Positions 6,087-8,028 of a stretch of 8,028 bases of DNA are shown here, piece by piece (within the stretch, counting starts at the first letter, position 1; every line of letters starts with the position of its first letter). The stretch is taken from assembly GCA_002501485.1 (NCBI GenBank), contig DLTS01000062.1:599-8626 (forward strand). Direction: 5' to 3'. Position numbers and translations under genes: made by a program. The notes under the pieces were generated by a model. That model was not told the DNA's origin and made no database searches. It was given only the letters and a program-made list of their open reading frames with translations. The stretch comes from Acidimicrobiaceae bacterium UBA7830. Its GTDB lineage: Bacteria > Actinomycetota > Acidimicrobiia > Acidimicrobiales > Ilumatobacteraceae.

Positions 6087-7420
6087 AATTTCCCCAGATA
6101 CCTGTCAATCTCAAATTGGCTGACGTGGGTTTTGTAGTCCATCCACTCACGGCGCTTATTTCTCACGTACCACTCAAAAATGTGTTCGCCGAGTGCCTCG
6201 TGGACAAGTTCTGAGCGCTCCATCACGTGAAGTGCCTCAGAAAGCGACTGCGGCAGTTGGCCAATTCCCAGTTTGCCGAGCGCCCTATCGTCGAGTTCAA
6301 ACAGGTTTGCATCAGCCTCAACTGGAAGTTCGTAACCCTCTCTCACCCCTTTGAGTCCGGCAGCAAGCATGAGGCTGAAGGCAAGGTAGGGGTTACAACT
6401 CGGATCAGGCGAACGGTATTCGAGGCGAGTCGCAAGTGGATTACCCCGTTTAGGAATGGGCACTCTGATGAGGCCTGATCGATTGTTACGTGCCCAACTT
6501 AGGTGGACTGGGGCTTCGAAACCCGGCACGAGCCGTTTGTACGAATTCACCGTCGGATTCGTGATGGCCGTGATTTCCGCAGCATGTTGTAAGAGACCGG
6601 CCATAAATGATTTTGCGAGGGGTGACAGGTTGTACTCATCGGCCTCGTCATAGAACGCATTTTCATCGCCAGTGAAGAGCGACAGGTGAGTGTGCATACC
6701 CGAGCCCTGCACTCCCTCGAGCGGCTTAGGCATAAACGTCGCGTACACACCGTGTGCCGCCGCAACCTCTCGTACAACGTGACGGAACGTCATCACCGAG
6801 TCGGCAATGGTGAGAGCGTCATCGTGACGAAGATCGATTTCCTGTTGGCTCGGAGAATCTTCATGGAATGAGTATTCGACCGGGATCCCAATTTGTTCGA
6901 GGGTGCGAATCGTTTGCTTGCGGAGGTCGCCAGTGACATCTCGGGTGGTGAGATCAAAGTAGCCCCCGAAATCGAGAGGGGTCGGTCGCTCGCCAGGTTG
7001 CGGAGGTGTGAAGTAGAAAAACTCGATGTCAGGCGCAATGTAAAACGTGAGGCCTTCACTACGAGCCGCTTCAACATGGCGTCGCAGCACTTGGCGTGGA
7101 TCGCCAGTGAACGCAGAGCCATTAAGGTGGTGTATGTCGCAGAACACTCTCGCTTCGGCAGCATCCTTGTCGCCAAATGGAAGAATCTGAAATGTGTCCG
7201 GATCTGGAATGGCAAGAACGTCAGATTCTTGAACCCGAGAGAACCCGTCGATTGATGAACCATCAAAGGTCATTCCATCGTTGAGAGCATTTTCAAGTTC
7301 GTTTTGACTGATGGCAAAACTCTTCAAGTTGCCCAGCACATCGGTAAACCACAGACGCACCATGCGAACACCGCGCTCTGAAGCAGTTTTCAGAACATAA
7401 TCGCATTGCTGTTCCCGCAT
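6083..7420 (-). CDS. glnA: Type I-alpha glutamine synthetase (GlnA2-like)
   Basis: A 445-residue enzyme making glutamine from glutamate, ammonia and ATP, assembled as dodecamers in this family. Visible motifs: WFTDVLGNLKSF (24-35), FDGSSIDGFSRVQESD (52-67), the metal site D131-I-E133-F-F, HEDSPSQQEID (186-196), GSGMHTHLSLF (239-249), NSYKRLVPGFEAP (292-304) and LEYRSPDPSCNPYLAF (333-348). Length and lack of the beta-type insertion put it in the GSI-alpha class. Arg62 sits where alpha-type enzymes have the feedback-sensing arginine. The adenylylation-site tyrosine is replaced (NLFEL at 372-376), so AMP modification is not expected. The n2 metal ligand is Asp131 where E. coli and Mycobacterium GlnA2 have Glu. 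Closest recalled relative is mycobacterial GlnA2. ATG 7420 has a strong Shine-Dalgarno. It lies downstream of glnII and overlaps the GlnR-like gene. Confidence 0.96.
   Translation of the reverse strand: MREQQCDYVLKTASERGVRMVRLWFTDVLGNLKSFAISQNELENALNDGMTFDGSSIDGFSRVQESDVLAIPDPDTFQILPFGDKDAAEARVFCDIHHLNGSAFTGDPRQVLRRHVEAARSEGLTFYIAPDIEFFYFTPPQPGERPTPLDFGGYFDLTTRDVTGDLRKQTIRTLEQIGIPVEYSFHEDSPSQQEIDLRHDDALTIADSVMTFRHVVREVAAAHGVYATFMPKPLEGVQGSGMHTHLSLFTGDENAFYDEADEYNLSPLAKSFMAGLLQHAAEITAITNPTVNSYKRLVPGFEAPVHLSWARNNRSGLIRVPIPKRGNPLATRLEYRSPDPSCNPYLAFSLMLAAGLKGVREGYELPVEADANLFELDDRALGKLGIGQLPQSLSEALHVMERSELVHEALGEHIFEWYVRNKRREWMDYKTHVSQFEIDRYLGKL
6091..6095 (-). promoter_or_regulatory. Ribosome binding site of the GlnR-like gene, inside glnA
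   Basis: GGGGA on the minus strand, four bases before the GTG at 6086 and within the last codons of glnA. It supports the GTG start and coupled translation across the 4-nt GTGA overlap. Confidence 0.65.
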
Positions 7421-7424
7421 GATT

Positions 7425-7430
7425 CCTCCT
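7425..7430 (-). promoter_or_regulatory. Ribosome binding site of glnA
   Basis: AGGAGG within AAGGAGGA on the minus strand lies four bases before the ATG at 7420. It fixes the start and predicts efficient translation. Confidence 0.9.
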
Positions 7431-7452
7431 TCAGCCTTTTATTCTGGCAGTG

Positions 7453-7495
7453 AAAAACGGTGAAGGGGACCTCGTACAAACGAGGCCCCCTTCAC
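7453..7495 (-). terminator. Intrinsic terminator between glnII and glnA
   Basis: On the minus strand, 28-30 nt after the glnII stop, a 15-bp stem forms between 7481-7495 and 7460-7474 with a six-base loop. As RNA on the minus strand every position pairs, with one G-U wobble; on the plus strand the same position would be an A-C mismatch. CG and then five T residues (complement of 7453-7457) follow. Both points show it acts on minus-strand transcripts from glnII. It sits upstream of glnA, which has no obvious promoter of its own in the remaining gap, so it may act as a partial terminator that sets the glnII:glnA ratio. Confidence 0.8.
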
Positions 7496-7500
7496 AAGGA

Positions 7501-7515
7501 CGTCACCAAGTGACG
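7501..7515. repeat. Perfect 6-bp inverted repeat with 3-base spacer (CGTCAC-CAA-GTGACG)
   Basis: A perfect palindrome in the glnII-glnA gap, 9-24 nt after the glnII stop and about 80 bp upstream of the glnA start. Each arm contains a GTNAC pentamer (GTCAC at 7502-7506, GTGAC at 7510-7514), the half-site form of actinobacterial GlnR boxes. The three-base spacing differs from the usual six, however. It could be an operator, an additional hairpin before the terminator, or chance. Confidence 0.5.
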
Positions 7516-7524
7516 CTGAACTTG

Positions 7525-8028
7525 TCAGCGCTTCTTAGATCCCTTCGTTGCAGCCGAGCACACGGTGTCGGTGATGAGCTGCGCAACGGTGTACGGATCG
7601 CAGTTGGCATTTGGGCGACGATCTTCTGCGTAGCCCTTGCCATCTTTCTCGACCTGCCATGGAATACGGATCGATGCGCCGCGATCTGACACGCCGTAGG
7701 AGAACTTGTTCCATGGGGCTGTCTCGTGGTCTCCGGTGAGGCGATCTGCAACACCGTCGCCGTAGTTTTGAACGAGGTTCATGTAGTTCTTGCCGATGGC
7801 TTCGCATGCAGCGGTTATGGCCTTGTAGTTGTCACGCATCGCAACCGTGGAGAAGTTGGTGTGACAGCCAGCGCCGTTCCAGTCTCCCTTCATTGGCTTC
7901 GCATCGAAGCTAATGACGACGTCGTAATCTTCGGCAATGCGATGGAGAAGCCACCGGGCGACGTACATCTGATCGCCAACTGCAGTCGGTCCGAGTGGTC
8001 CAATTTGGAATTCCCACTGTCCAGGCAT
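7525..8028 (-). CDS. glnII: Eukaryotic-type (GSII) glutamine synthetase, C-terminal half (partial)
   Basis: The last 167 residues of a type II glutamine synthetase, a decameric cytosolic enzyme forming glutamine from glutamate, ammonia and ATP. The gene runs off the right edge: the first visible residues, MPGQWEFQIGP, are an internal active-site motif, not a start. Family enzymes are about 340-370 residues, so roughly half is missing. Recognisable blocks are FDAKPMKGDWNGAGCHTNFS (41-60 of the fragment), LTGDHETAPW (97-106), SDRGASIRIP (114-123) and EDRRPNANCDPY (135-146), which match vertebrate and bacterial GSII in order and spacing. The SDRG variant replaces the NRSA seen in animal enzymes. 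The gene ends with a Lys-rich tail (KGSKKR) and is followed by an intrinsic terminator and then the unrelated GSI gene, so the cell has two glutamine synthetase types in tandem. GSII is not known to be adenylylated. Confidence 0.95.
   Translation of the reverse strand: MPGQWEFQIGPLGPTAVGDQMYVARWLLHRIAEDYDVVISFDAKPMKGDWNGAGCHTNFSTVAMRDNYKAITAACEAIGKNYMNLVQNYGDGVADRLTGDHETAPWNKFSYGVSDRGASIRIPWQVEKDGKGYAEDRRPNANCDPYTVAQLITDTVCSAATKGSKKR

Noticed and set aside
6793..7266. Longer alternative minus-strand frame inside glnA
   Set aside because: Out of frame with glutamine synthetase motifs that run without a break through the region.

Overview
The window looks like ordinary chromosome from an uncultivated actinobacterium. 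An Acidimicrobiia-like lineage is my best guess. The reasons are moderate GC, GTG and TTG starts, a GlnR-like regulator, a GlnA2-like glutamine synthetase, a mycobacterial ArfA/OmpATb-like envelope protein, and several genes that look leaderless. No mobile element, CRISPR array, tRNA or rRNA is visible. The DNA is almost entirely coding; the longest gene-free stretch is about 104 bp (7421-7524).

Left part (1-1142): a divergent iron-sulfur pair. The N-terminal two thirds of an Mrp/ApbC-type Fe-S carrier ATPase runs left off the window edge, and an A-type Fe-S carrier (ErpA/IscA/HesB) runs right. They share a 73-bp intergenic promoter region.

Middle part (1121-3353): overlapping the end of erpA is a 511-residue membrane-anchored envelope protein with BON-like repeats, a FAS1 (fasciclin) domain and a C-terminal OmpA peptidoglycan-binding domain. 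It is followed by a membrane-anchored coiled-coil protein ending in a helix-hairpin-helix-like domain. The order and spacing suggest an operon. Next come ridA (3388-3738), a 51-residue single-span membrane microprotein (3792-3947), and a 453-residue amidohydrolase of the 8-oxoguanine deaminase/AtzB type (4025-5386).

Right part (5388-8028, minus strand): a nitrogen-assimilation cluster. In transcription order it is the C-terminal half of a eukaryotic-type (GSII) glutamine synthetase, an intrinsic terminator, a type I-alpha glutamine synthetase (GlnA2-like), and, overlapping it by 4 nt, a GlnR-like OmpR-family regulator with a degenerate receiver domain. The deaminase and RidA on the other strand both release ammonia, which the synthetases would capture; that link is inference.

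I found no unmistakably new system. The observations most worth checking are the repeated TANNNT-N6-ATG arrangement at four gene starts (suggesting leaderless mRNAs), the glnII-terminator-glnA-glnR-like layout, the BON/FAS1/OmpA domain combination, and the two convergent genes whose stop codons are one base apart.
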